A program made the translations under genes and the position numbers. The notes beneath the pieces are model-generated. The model worked only from the letters and a program-made list of their open reading frames with translations, made no database searches and was not told where the DNA came from. Below, one piece after another: positions 21,899-32,133 of a stretch of 64,000 bases of DNA (its first letter is position 1; every line of letters begins with the position of its first letter). Origin of the DNA: Galeruca laticollis (lineage: Eukaryota; Arthropoda; Insecta; Coleoptera; Chrysomelidae); contig OY998181.1 in assembly GCA_963921935.1 (NCBI GenBank), positions 143,215,377 through 143,279,376 on the forward strand, in the 5' to 3' direction.

Positions 21899-22957
21899 AT
21901 GTTAGAAATGGATTTACTGCAAAGTGAGGATGAATTGATGCAATTAACACCACCTGAGATAAGAGACCAGGCGCGTGATGTGGAATTTAACCTTTTACCG
22001 GAAAAATCAAGAATTGTATATGAACTCACATACAGCAGATTCATGGAATATAGACAGAAAAAAAATATAGGATCTTTCTCTAAAAATGTGATTGTCTATT
22101 TTTCCGATCTTTCAAAGAAAATGAAGCCTTCAACGTTATGGTCTACCTATTCGATGTTGAAAGCTACCCTGAACATAAAAAATAACATTGATTTGGCAAA
22201 ATACCTGAAGTTACGGGCTTTTTTGAAACGCCAGTCAGACGGTTTCCATGCAAAAAATCCCGAGTTTTTCAAAGAGAAGAAATCGAGAAATTTTTATGAG
22301 ATGCCCCAGATGAACTGTATTTGTGTACGAAGGTAGGAATATATTGAAAATGATCCATTATGGATTAAAGAACTAATTTTCAATTTATATTTTAGGTTGT
22401 ACTTATTGTTGCAGTCGCTGGGGCTTGTAGATGTGATGAGCTTTTGCAAATTCAAACAGATGATATAAATGATATGGGCGACAAATTGCTAATTATGCTA
22501 CCAAATACTAAGACCAAAAGATCAAGATCTTTTGTAGTAACGGAATATTTAAGCGTTTACAGAAAATATGCAGCCTCCAGACCCTCGAATTTAAATAATC
22601 GGCGTGTCTTCTATAAGTATGCGAACGGTAAAGCACATCATCAATTCATTGGCATTCACAAATTCGGTAAAATGTCAGAAGAAATTGCTACTTTTCTGGG
22701 ACTATCCCATGCGAAAGAGTATACCGGGCACTGCTTTCGCAGAACTTCGGCCACGTTGCTGGTGCATTCTGGTGGGGACATAACAATGTTGAAGAAACGT
22801 GGAGGACTCGCCAGCCAATAAGTCGAACATCGGCAATAAAATATTTTCTGGCGTTTCCGGAGTATCAAGTGTTAATTTTACTGGAAAGGAGGGAAGTGGA
22901 CAGAGTTCAATTGTATTAAATAATTGTTCACAATTCACCATAAATATATCTAATAAA
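21899..22957 (+). pseudogene. Crypton-type tyrosine recombinase, decayed
   Basis: The N-terminal part (21899-22270) reads as the helical SAM-like/core-binding domain (ELTYSRFMEYRQ, TLWSTYSMLKATL). A frameshift near 22275 and a TGA near 22297 precede DAPDELYLCTK; an intron of about 62 bp (22334-22395, GTAGGA...TTTTAG) leads into VVLIVAVAGACRCDELLQ, which holds the first catalytic Arg. EYTGHCFRRTSATLLVHSGG supplies the His-x-x-Arg pair. The segment that should carry the catalytic Tyr is missing: after ITMLKKRG the homology restarts at GNKIFSGVSGVSS in another frame. The C terminus (22820-22957) is Ser/Asn-rich as in insect Crypton proteins. It lies between the piggyBac 2 transposase start and its right TIR. 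Confidence 0.78.
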
Positions 22958-23242
22958 TAAAAATTTCGTGTTGTAGTTTGTAGTTTTAATGCAATAAAAC
23001 CAGTTTATTATCATCAGCATCATTTTGAGTTTTCTTAATGTCATTGTCAATTTTAATAACCAGTTTGATTTAAATTATTACTTGGAAGGTTGCCTAGCAA
23101 CGAACTTTTTCTGCCTAGGCAGTAAAAGTGGACTTTTTCTGCCTAGGCATTAAAAGTACAACTTCTAAGACTGCCAAGTGTCATTAAAAGGCCGCTTTTA
23201 ATGTCATTTGGAGAAAAAATAGTTTATACTTAAGTTCCCGGC

Positions 23243-23670
23243 GTTGTGAAAACGCAACACCTACAATTATAGGTACTTAACACTGTAATAGCTTCGTGTT
23301 GCGAAAACGCAACACTAGTAAATAAACAAACACAAAAATCGTAAACAAAAAACATATAGTACTTACTTGATATATGGCTAACAAATAATTCCTTTGGATC
23401 CTAATAGCACAAAAAAAATCAATGTTTCTTCTAAAACTTTAAAACTGTTCACCTTTATATTGAAAAAATCACAGTGCGACTTGTCACCAAATGAAACCCT
23501 CAACTTATTTCCTAAATTCTGCATACAAATGTCATTTATTAGTTCATATACTGATAGGTTTAGTTAAAGTTAACTGTAAAGAAAAGAAAATCTGCAATTT
23601 AAATAGATTTCAGTTAGCTATTGGCTCAATAGATTAGGTTCGCCACTACCACTTGTTGCGAAAACGCAAC
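23243..23670. repeat. piggyBac 2 subterminal palindromes (GTTGCGAAAACGCAAC)
   Basis: Three copies at the right end (23243-23258, 23298-23313, 23655-23670) and one degenerate copy at the left end (15526-15541) form 6 bp stems around AAAA. The outermost right copy abuts the TIR. They are plausible transposase-binding sites by analogy with subterminal repeats of characterised piggyBacs. Confidence 0.8.
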
Positions 23671-24402
23671 TTTGGGCATGAATGGGTTAAGAATGCAGGT
23701 GTTGTGTAAAATACATGATGTCATTATGAGAAGCACAATCATCTCCATTTTTACATTATCTGTAAATATAAGGCGACGGAACCTGCAAATGCATTTTCAA
23801 TCTTGACTCGTTTTTTACTTAAAATAACATTAAATTTTTTCTGCTGGTCTGTTAGGTGCCCATTATCTTTAAACCCCGGTAATAAGTTTGTACATAGTTT
23901 ATATGCAAAATCTCCAATTAAATATCTATCATCAAAAAAAAATTATGTTTCCATTTTGAACTTCTCTATAGAAAACCGATTTACGGTATAGGGTGTAGTC
24001 ATGAAGAGAACCAACTTCACCAGTATATACATCAATAAATAATTTTTTGTAATCACATATTCCTTGGAGAAGTAATGAATGAAATCCTTTTCTATTGATG
24101 TATGAATTTTTGTTGACAGGGGGAGCTATTATTTCAATGTGGCTTCCATCTATGCACCCTATGATTCCTAAAAATTGTAATTATGATTATAAAGGTATAG
24201 AAGCATTTCATAATATATCTACCTGTAAAACCGTGACTATTAAAATAGTTCGAAATCCGGGACTGTCTGTCACGATTGGGCCAGACGATTTCATTATTAG
24301 TTTACATGTCCTATTTAACACGTCCCAACATGTCGACTTGGTAACACCAAATCTAATTATTAGTACTTAAAACTTAGACTAAGTACTTTTTTAGTATAAA
24401 TG

Positions 24403-24548
24403 TGGGTTTATACAGCTTGTTTTAGTTATAAGCATAAACATTCACATAAAAGATTAATCGACTTTTTAATGCACCTAAATAACACGAATTTTTACATCTA
24501 AATCGTTAAATGTTTATGCTTCAGACTAAATCCATCTGTATAAGCCCA
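24403..24548. mobile_element. Hairpin MITE in the Harbinger transposase intron
   Basis: The ends TGGGTTTATACAG and CTGTATAAGCCCA are inverted. The homology extends inward (GCATAAACATT versus AATGTTTATGC), so nearly the whole 146 bp folds back. It lies inside the putative first intron of the Harbinger transposase. No clear target duplication was read. Confidence 0.7.
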
Positions 24549-24959
24549 GACTGAAATTCATAAATTTGAATAGGCCTACCTGAAGGATTCCGTGTTGCCA
24601 AGATACCACAGTGACATTAGAAATTCTTTTTCTATATCTATTTTAGGATATCCGACACCGGCAACATTATTATTATGTTGCCTAAATACTTGTTTGGCTT
24701 TTAAGATGATATCCTCAAATGTAGTCGTCGTCAATCGAAAATGTTGTTGAAATTGGTGATCATTGAAATTGGGTACATTCACTTCTGCAAAATTTTCAAT
24801 GTTCTCCAAAACATTATCTTTCTCCTCATCAGAGTCCTCCAAAAAAGCAAATCTTCCGTAGTTTACAATTGCTAAGTAATAATTATTCATATTTTATAAA
24901 AATACTAAACAAAAAGATTACACCGAATGACATATGGCATATGTTTGAATTTGACGTTT

Positions 24960-25673
24960 GATATTGAGCGTTCGGTAACAAATGATCCATTTACTCTACG
25001 AGATGTTTTAGGTTCAGTACATTGAGATACTATGTGACCGGTTTTTTACAATTGTAACATACCATACCATCTTGAGACAGAAAAATTCGGTATGTCGTAT
25101 TTTCAAAGTCTACTGTAAACGATTCTGGTAGCGATAAATTGTGAGGACTGACGTAGATTTGCCTCCGAAAACTAAGAATATGGCTATACTCAGGTAGAGA
25201 GGAACTGATTTTTAAACATGTCAGGTGAGAAACAGAATTTGGTCCGATGTTTATTAATTGGTCATTAATAGATTATGCGGTATTGTAGGACATACGTTCG
25301 ACAGAATGAGTCTTTCAGCAGGTGTTATTAGTCTTCTGGCCCTAACTATTTCTCCCTGTACTTTTATGTATCCATGATTATTTATGAAGTCATCCACCAA
25401 CTGTTTACTAGATAGGTACATACATATTCGATTATGGGACAATCGAGAGGAAAAAATTATATTTTTCGGTTGGATTATGGTTCCTAGAGGAATTATAAAA
25501 TCTTGTAATTGAGTGTTTTCTAAAGTACTGAAAACTATTGCCTGTTGTTTTGAGGAAAATTGTTGTTTTGATACTGCTGAAGAGTAGGTATTGGAGGTAC
25601 GAGATTGGTCTTGAGATGAGGTCAATGATTGAGAATAGTTGTTGGTATACATTTTGAAATTTTCACAAAACAT
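24960..25673 (-). pseudogene. Non-LTR retrotransposon ORF1 (gag-like) with CCHC knuckle, fragment
   Basis: The frame from 25673 starts with a Ser/Gln-rich leader (YSQSLTSSQDQSRTS). It continues as an RRM-like fold widely seen in insect LINE ORF1 proteins: LQDFIIPLGTIIQPKNIIF, RICMYLSSKQLVDDFI, RARRLITPAERLILSNV, then after a stop near 25254 YSHILSFRRQIYVSPHN and YRIFLSQDGMVCYNCKK. A one-base shift restores GHIVSQC, completing a C-x2-C-x4-H-x4-C zinc knuckle. ORF1 proteins of this type bind the element RNA. No ORF2 follows because the sequence runs into the Harbinger element. Confidence 0.65.
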
Positions 25674-26084
25674 GAAGTGATAAAATAATTAAGTACGGCC
25701 CTGGCAGTCCGATAAGCCAGGCACTTGAATCTGCTATGAGTAAGGTTTGTTTACTGGCAATAATGGAGTATTTAGTTGTATTCCGCTGTACAGTTGATAA
25801 TCAGAAGTAAAGTAAAATTTGATCACTTACAGTTTCTACGGAATCCAACCAATTTATTAAAACAATTTGAATTATCCACACTGAAAGTTAAAATAATCGG
25901 AGCTCATGACTATTAGAATATATTATTGTTTACTTATGCAGAAGTATTTTATTAATATTAAAAGTACCGGTTTATATTCGAACGCAGATATAACGTCTAT
26001 ATCGTATCGAGTATGGCACTCAACTCAATACTGTTTTTATAACACTTAATAAATGCAGATTATTATTGTTAGGTGCTTTATTTC
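25674..26084. other. Unassigned, possible LINE 5' region
   Basis: No frame or repeat recognised. It lies upstream of the ORF1 relic on the minus strand and could contain its 5' UTR. Confidence 0.3.
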
Positions 26085-26240
26085 TACACAATTGGAGGAC
26101 GTGATTTGACCCAGAAGACTAATAGTATCCCGGAATTTATATTGAGTGACGATATTACTAAGGAATATAGTTTTTATGGAAAGCGAAATAACAAAAGACC
26201 TTTCTCGAATCTTAATTTAATGAATGCAGTTGTAAGTAAG
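26085..26240 (+). pseudogene. DUF4806-like domain fragment
   Basis: IGGRDLTQKTNSIPEFILSD followed by YSFYGKRNNKRPFSNLNLM and NAVV matches the pattern of DUF4806 (GG.D....T..I....L.D.....Y...GK..K..F..L....A). This domain is frequent in TE-linked insect proteins. It stops at a plausible donor (GTAAGT at 26233). The rest of the gene is not visible nearby; function unknown. Confidence 0.5.
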
Positions 26241-26657
26241 TGTAAAGTTCTGTTGTTCTGTTCTTACTCAAAATTATCCAAATTTTGTTTTAAATCAACT
26301 AGAAACCACAGTAACTTTGCCTATAGTGTTAATATGTGTATTTAAAAATAGACTGGATATTGTTGCTACAATCGTGTAACTAAATATTTCATTATAGGTG
26401 ATAAGCTCTCGGTGATGAATAGAAAATCTTTTCTCGTCGGTTTTCAAGAAAGTGACATTTGAAAATCGCCAATTTTCTACTTTGATGCCCTGTAACTAAA
26501 AAACTTTCTAGGTAGTAAGAAAACTGCTGGTTTTATTTTAATTTTTTTTCAGAAGGTGCCATAACAAATAGTCCCGATTGTAGAGAAAAATAAGTAAAAA
26601 ACATTATAAAGGTTTGGCTCAAACATACCCCACAAAGAATAGTACGATCAAATAAGC

Positions 26658-27163
26658 ATGTCTGTTAATAATAGGGAAAGAAAAATTGTAGTTGGCCAAA
26701 GGCAAATATACAGGAGGGTAAATAAGGGCTTAGTAACATTTTGACTAAAGCTAAAGAAAACAATGAGTTGATAAGCATACTACAACATTCTGAGTACAAC
26801 AATTTGCTGCAAGATACCGATAATGAAAATAGTCTACAAAATTCTGAAACTTTTGAGGATCCTTCTTTGAATTGTAACAGTCCTTTATGACAGTTTATGA
26901 CATAGAGGCTAACTTATTTATTCCATCAAGTACTAGTAATGAATATCCTGCCGATCTGTATAAATCTGACATCTCCGATGAACCTTTTGACCAAGAATCT
27001 TCAAAAAAGGAGCTTCAAATTTAGATTTCTCTAGTGATTTTATGTCATGGGTTGCTCAATGGACCACAAAGTATAATGTGTCAAGGTTACAGTTACTAAT
27101 ATGTTACATTCTTTTTCAAAATATTTTTCAGATTTACCTTTGGACTCTCGGACAAGGGAACGC
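26658..27163 (+). pseudogene. EnSpm/CACTA-like transposase, N-terminal exon
   Basis: ATG 26658 begins MSVNNRERKIVVGQRQIYRR, a basic start typical of this transposase type. An acidic/Asn-rich linker (NELISILQHSEYNNLL) is broken by stops near 26727 and 26887. The end is FMSWVAQWTTKYNVSR, a shift, then SKYFSDLPLDSRT. In intact relatives this exon precedes the segment seen at 2412 (SRTVLHTSL...), so the two loci hold complementary halves of the same family. It is cut by the Penelope 3' end at about 27163. Confidence 0.6.
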
Positions 27164-27164
27164 T

Positions 27165-28975
27165 CTCTATTTGTGTAAGAAAGGATGACAATATTGGTGT
27201 ATGTAGAGAACATAACTCCAATAAAACTTACATTGTAGAAGAAAAGAGAGAGAAAACAGCACAATAATAATAATAATAACAATATAGTAACATAGTATAA
27301 TATAATAATTATGTAAACTTGTATTATCTGAATGTATTTACCAACACCAATACAATCAAATTTTAAGATTTTATTAAGTTAACGTAATAAGAGTGGTGCT
27401 GTTAGGAGCAATATGGTTGTTATAAGCGACCGGGGGAGTACAGTTAGCATCTAAGGACAACAAAAAGGAATTTATCTGTTTTTTTATTTATAATATTGTG
27501 AAATAAAAGCCATTTCTAAGAATGACCTTTTCGTTTTGTTCGCTAACACCTTCACAGCCTCATAATTCATCTGATGATCAAGAGAATTTATATGATATGC
27601 CAACGCGCACCGCTCTGGGTGTAATCTGCAGTCGCTCTTGTGTGAGACAATACGGCTCGACAGAGATCTTAAAGCCTGTCCGATATACTGTTTATCACAG
27701 TCTCTACATGGAATACTATACACAACATTAGCAAGTGAGGTCAGAGGACTCTTATTATTTACTCTAGTGAAAATTGATCTGATTGATAGTACTGTTTTGT
27801 TAGCAATTTTAAAGTTCCCACATGCACTGAGCAATCTGGCAAGTCTCGGAGTTTGTCTCTTATGTATGGTAAAGTAGCAAAAACCGGTTGAGAAGGGGAC
27901 ACATCAGCTCAAACATCCGTTTGGGCCAAGTTAGGCTGGCTATCTTCAAGCAACAAGTCCACAGTAGTAGATGTGCTAAATAATATGTTATTTAGTAACG
28001 TTCTTGGATAAGAGTTATCCAAGCAAAGGTTAAGTGAATTATCAAGATTTTTATTATGAAAAGCATTATTAAAAATTCTGAGTACTCTGTGCTTCATTCG
28101 TTTAACCAAATTCACTTTCATGGAATGCTTATGGTAGGAATGATAATTTAGATATCTACCAGAACTGCATGGCTTCCTGTACCAATCTATAATAATTGTA
28201 TTGTTGTTACGAATGAACTTTGTATCTAAGAATATTACGGAATTATCGACGTCTTCCATTTCTATCATGAATTGGATGTTCGGATCATAACTGTTGAATG
28301 TATCCAGAATTTCATCAGGGCCTTCTCGAGCAAGTGCCAAAATAATGTCATGGACATACTTTTTTATGAAAAAGGACTAAAAGAAAGTACTGGAATGACT
28401 ATATCTAATACATCGTCCATGACATATGCTGCCAAGATAGGAGAGATTGAAGCACCCATTGGTGTACCAAAGATTTGTTTGAACATTTTGTTGTTAAAAG
28501 TGAAATAAGTACTGTCAAAGAGAAAAACTATCAATTCAACAAAGGCTTCCTTCGGGATGGAGCAATGGACACTGATACGATCCCAACTCTTATCGATTTC
28601 TCTCAAACAAGCATCTAGATAAACATTATTGAACAACGAGACCACATCCAAACTGGCCAGAACAAAATTTTCTGGAATTACAAAATTATTGAACTTTTCA
28701 GACACTTCAAAAGAATCTTTGATGGAACATAAATTATCGTATTCATACGCATTAGTTAGGATTCCTGTACAGAACTGTGCAATATTTTCTGTATGGGCTC
28801 CTATCGAAGCCACTATCGGTCTCACAGAGAGAACTGGTTTGTGTACTTTCGGAGGTGAATAAAATTTTAGAGGGACACCATTTGAAGTTTATTCAATAAA
28901 GATTTAACTAAGTTATTACCCTTTCTCTATATAGAGGAAGTAGGATCTCATGATAGTTCTACGTATGAACTGTTA
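27165..28975 (-). mobile_element. Penelope-like element copy 1 (RT plus GIY-YIG)
   Basis: The minus-strand block has Penelope-type RT and GIY-YIG endonuclease frames, and its 3' end (27165-27310) is shared with an inverted copy at 46.7-47.1 kb. The 5' limit is taken from that same comparison (CGTAGAACTATCAT near 28965). Frameshifts break the polyprotein. A (TAA)n/(ATT)n-rich stretch lies at 27266-27282. Confidence 0.85.
27484..28862 (-). pseudogene. Penelope-like RT/GIY-YIG polyprotein, broken
   Basis: The RT part (28862-28364) has SPPKVHKPVLSVRPIVAS, LASLDVVSLFNNVYL (motif A) and FGTPMGASISPILA (motif B). Motif C should be Y-x-D-D, but the frame after a one-base shift near 28366 reads KKYVHDIIL, so the first Asp is His. 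The next part (28340-27909) carries FLDTKFIRNNN and IDWYRKPCSSGRYLNYHS (RT thumb and linker). After another shift the third part (27834-27484) has VVYSIPCRDCDKQYIGQALR, the start of a GIY-YIG nuclease that nicks the target. The 5' end of the protein is missing. It cannot be active. Confidence 0.88.
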
Positions 28976-29647
28976 TTTAAAACAATATAATTTCAATGTC
29001 ACAGTCATTATGGACAAGCAACAATATGTTGAATTGTCAAATGATATTGTTTTAAACAACAGTGCATACGTAGAACCACAAAATACGGACCAGGCTAGGG
29101 ACACTGCAGACCGTGCCATCTATAGAGCCTGTCGAGTAACTAAAATCGGTAGATAATTCCAAAAAATTAACGAAAACTGTAACGTCGTTAGTAATAAAAT
29201 TTTATTGATTTTTATTACTGCGTATGCGCGATGTCATATTGCGCTTTATCTGTTAGTTCTGTTATATGTTATCGTTTCTTAGTTTAAGTGTTGAGGTTAT
29301 TATAAGGTTTCGGTATTTTGGTGTATTTTTTAATTGCTATTGTGTAATATTTATCTGTTGGTTCGTTGCTTTATTGTTATTAATTGAAAGGACAATGTCA
29401 AAGTGTATTCTGAAGAAGTCTAATAAGTGGTGTACTCGGTAAGTTTTATTAAAAACATTTCAGCATTTTTTCTTTCTCAATTAACAACCATTCTCTTTAT
29501 TTTTATAAAACACAGAATTTTTACTAATTTAATCGACAACTTTAGAGATCATGGTTGTTTTTTGCATTAGCTAAACTGAAAATTGTTGCATTACTAAAGT
29601 AAATATTCCTTTTTACAGTTTTGTTCCTCCAACCCAGGAAGACAAAA

Positions 29648-32133
29648 TTAACACTTTGGCTGCCATGTCAGTCACATTTGACTGACACTCACTTCACCGT
29701 TTGAGCCACCTATCGTAAGTGAAACTTTTCTGCCAGGCCAGGCGTGCTCTGCGCCATCTAGATAAAGTAGGACGAAGCTTCTTATATGTATCTATTCGCA
29801 TACAGGTAACGATATCAAATCTGTTGTCTATGTCATGTCAGTCTTTTAAGACTGACGCGGCGTAGCAGAGACAAGTTCTGTTATGGCGCCATGTCAGTCG
29901 ATTATGTAGTGTAATTTGTGAGGTTACAGCGTATATGGTTTGTGGTTACAGCATAATAATAATTATTCTATAACAATGTAAGTATCTAAAATATATTATT
30001 TTTTGTACTTATTCGTTCTTACGTTTATAGGAATCGAAAAAGGCAATTATCAGAAGCCGAGTTAAATGCATACTGGGAAAATTATGAAAGTGATGATGAC
30101 GACCCCTTTGCTACCGACTCAGATTCAGAATATGCTCCAGGAAGCTCTGATGATACTACTGGTGAGTCAGATCTTGATATCGCAGCTTATGAAGACGTTG
30201 AACCGAATGATGAGATTATGGAAAGTGAGGATAATGATGAACATAATGCAAATCATAATGTAGGTATTTCTGAAATGCAGTGGCAAGTGTACGAGGGAAA
30301 GCAAGCTGATATAACATTTGTTGGACAGGCTGGAATTCAAACAAATATTTCTGTCGATGCAACCCCAATGGAAGTGTACAAATTATTTTTGAACGAGGAT
30401 GTCTTGAATTTAATTGTAACGGAAACGAATAGATATGCACAAAGTGTAATAAGCAATTCAGTATCAAGTAGATCCTCAAGATTACATAGTTGGGAAGATA
30501 CTAATATCGAAGAAATTGAAAAATTTTTAGGCATTATTATTTGGATGGGCCTAAATATTCGACCAAAACTAAGTGATTATTGGTCAACCGATCCTCTTTA
30601 TGAAAACATAGTAAGCAAACAGATGACTCGTAATCGGTTCGAAATTTTACTTAGAATGTTGCACTTTTCCGACAACAGTATACCAAATGAAAATGACAGA
30701 CTGCGAAAAATAAACCCATTACTGAATTTACTTCAAAGTACTTTTCAAGAAGTGTATACAATAGGCAAAAAAATGGTTATAGACGAAAGCATGGTTCCAT
30801 GGCGGGGACGCCTGTCATTTCGTCAGTATATTCCAGGAAAAAGGCATAAATATGGAGTAAAGCTGTTCAAAATATGTTCACCTGATGGATTTACCTGGAA
30901 AATTCAAATTTATTGCGGTAAATCTGAGGGTTCTGGTTTAGCTGAAAAGGTAGTAATGCATTTATGTGAGGGGCTTTTAGAAGAAGGCCGCATATTATAT
31001 ACCGATAATTTTTACACCAGCATCCCTCTGGCCAAAAACTTGCTTTCGAAAAAAACACATCTAGTCGGTACATTACGCAAAAATAGAAAATATATACCAA
31101 AAGAGGTGCTAAATCGAAAACTAAACATCGATGAATTTTATGGACTAGAATCAAATGAGGGAATCGTGGTATCAAAATGGAAACCTAAAAAAAACAAAGA
31201 TGTCCTCATGCTTTCAACCTTGCACAATTTAGACAAGTGTCCTGTGCCTATCAAAAGGCGTCGATTACTATCAGAAGAAGAACCAGTGAGAGAAAAGCCA
31301 GCTGTTATAGTTGATTACAATAATGGCAAAATTGGAATAGACAAATCTGATCAGCTGTCTTCGTACTGCACATCTATAAGAAAAGGAATAAAGTGGTATC
31401 GAAAGGTAGCATTCGAATTATTGACTGGAGTTGCCATTGTCAACGCTCATATAATTTATAAATTACAAACCAAAACCAAAATAACAATAACAGCATTTCG
31501 TGAAAAAATTTGCAGAAACTTATTAGGTTTGGAAAACAGAGAGCGTGTGAAGGCGGTAAAAGTCAAACATTTGCTCAAAAAGAGGAATGCAGGAGGCACA
31601 AAAGATCGTCGCAATTGTGTAAGTTGCTATGACAATTTAGTAAAAAATTTACCAAGATCGGAGGCAAGAAAGAAAGTGAGGAAAGTGAAGACTTATTGCG
31701 ATGGTTGCGACAATAAGCCTACAATTTGTTATGAATGTCACGTTCGCATTCATGGTGGTAATACATAAACCATCATTATAAACTAAAGTTTGTGTTTTTA
31801 TTCTTTTTATTTCCTTAGTTATTAGTTATTTTTTTCGACATATAAGATAAAACTTTGTAATACATTTCGTAATAAAGATATCTCATTGAAACATGTGTCC
31901 CAAGCCAAGCCAACATTATTAGCTTGTTTCCTACAGGCCACAGAATATTCCCATCCATTAAAACTACATATAACCTTGTACAAATACGACTGACACGGCT
32001 TGAAAAATATAATATGCTGTCAGTCTGATGTGACTGACAAGGCTTGAAACTTGTAAATAGTTGTCAGTCTTATTTGACTGACAAGGCCCTTTAGAAAAAT
32101 GTGCTAAATACCTTCTGGCAGCCAGAGTGTTAA
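29648..32133 (+). mobile_element. piggyBac element 3, apparently complete
   Basis: TTAA at 29648-29651 and 32130-32133. The ends TTAACACTTTGGCTGCCA and, reverse complemented, TTAACACTCTGGCTGCCA differ at one base. The 2,486 bp length is typical. Palindromes of the form GTCAGTC-n6-GACTGAC lie inside both ends (29667-29686, 29837-29856, 32019-32038, 32063-32082, plus half sites at 29893 and 31988). The transposase frame is open throughout. Confidence 0.96.
29976..31768 (+). CDS. piggyBac 3 transposase, intact, start codon split by an intron
   Basis: The coding start is best explained by a 53 bp intron (29978 GTAAGT to 30030 TTATAG): AT at 29976-29977 joins G at 30031 to give ATG followed by NRKRQLSEAELNAYWENY. 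The resulting chain is about 579 aa and ends at 31768. Features: an acidic N-terminal region (about 15-80), a DDE_Tnp_1_7-type core with MVIDESMVPWRGRLSF (first Asp), ILYTDNFYTSIPLA (second Asp) and GKIGIDKSDQLSSY (third Asp), and a C-terminal Cys/His-rich finger (CVSCYDNL...CDGCDNKPTICYECHVRIH) that binds the ends in piggyBac relatives. No stops or shifts. If the intron is wrong, the next ATG is at 30066 in another frame or at 30218 in frame (516 aa). Confidence 0.92.

Larger units (their letters stand above)
15391..23690 (-). mobile_element. piggyBac element 2, carrying hAT 1 and a Crypton relic
   Basis: TTAA at 15391-15394 and 23687-23690. The ends are TTAACCCATTAATGCCCA and, reverse complemented, TTAACCCATTCATGCCCA. 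A private palindrome, GTTGCGAAAACGCAAC, occurs near both ends (15526-15541 degenerate; 23243-23258, 23298-23313 and 23655-23670). The element lies within the Harbinger transposase and restores that frame when removed. It contains a piggyBac transposase on the minus strand, hAT 1 (16398-20318) and a tyrosine recombinase relic (21.9-23.0 kb). Confidence 0.93.
15234..24890 (-). pseudogene. Harbinger transposase (DDE_Tnp_4), split by piggyBac 2
   Basis: The first exon (24890-24577) starts MNNYYLAIVNYGRF and has an acidic patch, then HFRLTTTTFEDIILKAK and EKEFLMSLWYLGNTESFR, ending at a GTAGGC donor. Exon 2 (about 24350-24220) encodes GVTKSTCWDVLNRTCK and, after a one-base shift, EIVWP...SHGFTG. 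Exon 3 starts at about 24170 with IIGCIDGSHIEI (first catalytic Asp), INRKGFHSL, then LFIDVYTGEVGSLHDYTLY (second Asp in SLHD). The stretch SCILHNTCIL runs into TTAA at 23687-23690. The frame continues beyond piggyBac 2 at 15391 as NGDNANDIMNVEEEMREE and ends ALRLD* at 15234. Frameshifts near 23900 and 24290 show decay beyond the insertion. Confidence 0.85.
13373..24950. mobile_element. Harbinger element 1 with convergent MYB and transposase genes
   Basis: The block starts at GGTCCGTTCGGCAATG, a typical Harbinger-like end, right after the BEL gag fragment. It contains a MYB/SANT-like gene on the plus strand (13639-14604) and a DDE_Tnp_4 transposase on the minus strand (24890 down to 15234), the two-gene composition known for PIF/Harbinger. 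PiggyBac 2 (15391-23690) sits inside the transposase at TTAA. The right TIR was not identified, and LINE ORF1 sequence starts within about 70 bases of the transposase start, so the right limit is approximate. Confidence 0.75.

Noticed and set aside
21899..22821. Phage or bacterial integrase from contamination
   Set aside because: The fold wording, the intron and the Ser/Asn-rich tail match insect Crypton recombinases, and it is embedded in insect TEs.
24095..24370. Plus-strand 91 aa frame
   Set aside because: It lies antisense to the Harbinger catalytic exons, which carry the real motifs (GCIDGSHIEI).
13373..25010. CGTTCGG(C/T)AA...CCATT(G/T)ACTCT at 13376 and 24980 as the two Harbinger TIRs
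   Set aside because: The two stretches are in the same orientation, not inverted, and the right one lies within the LINE ORF1 reading. I treat the likeness as chance and leave the right Harbinger end open.
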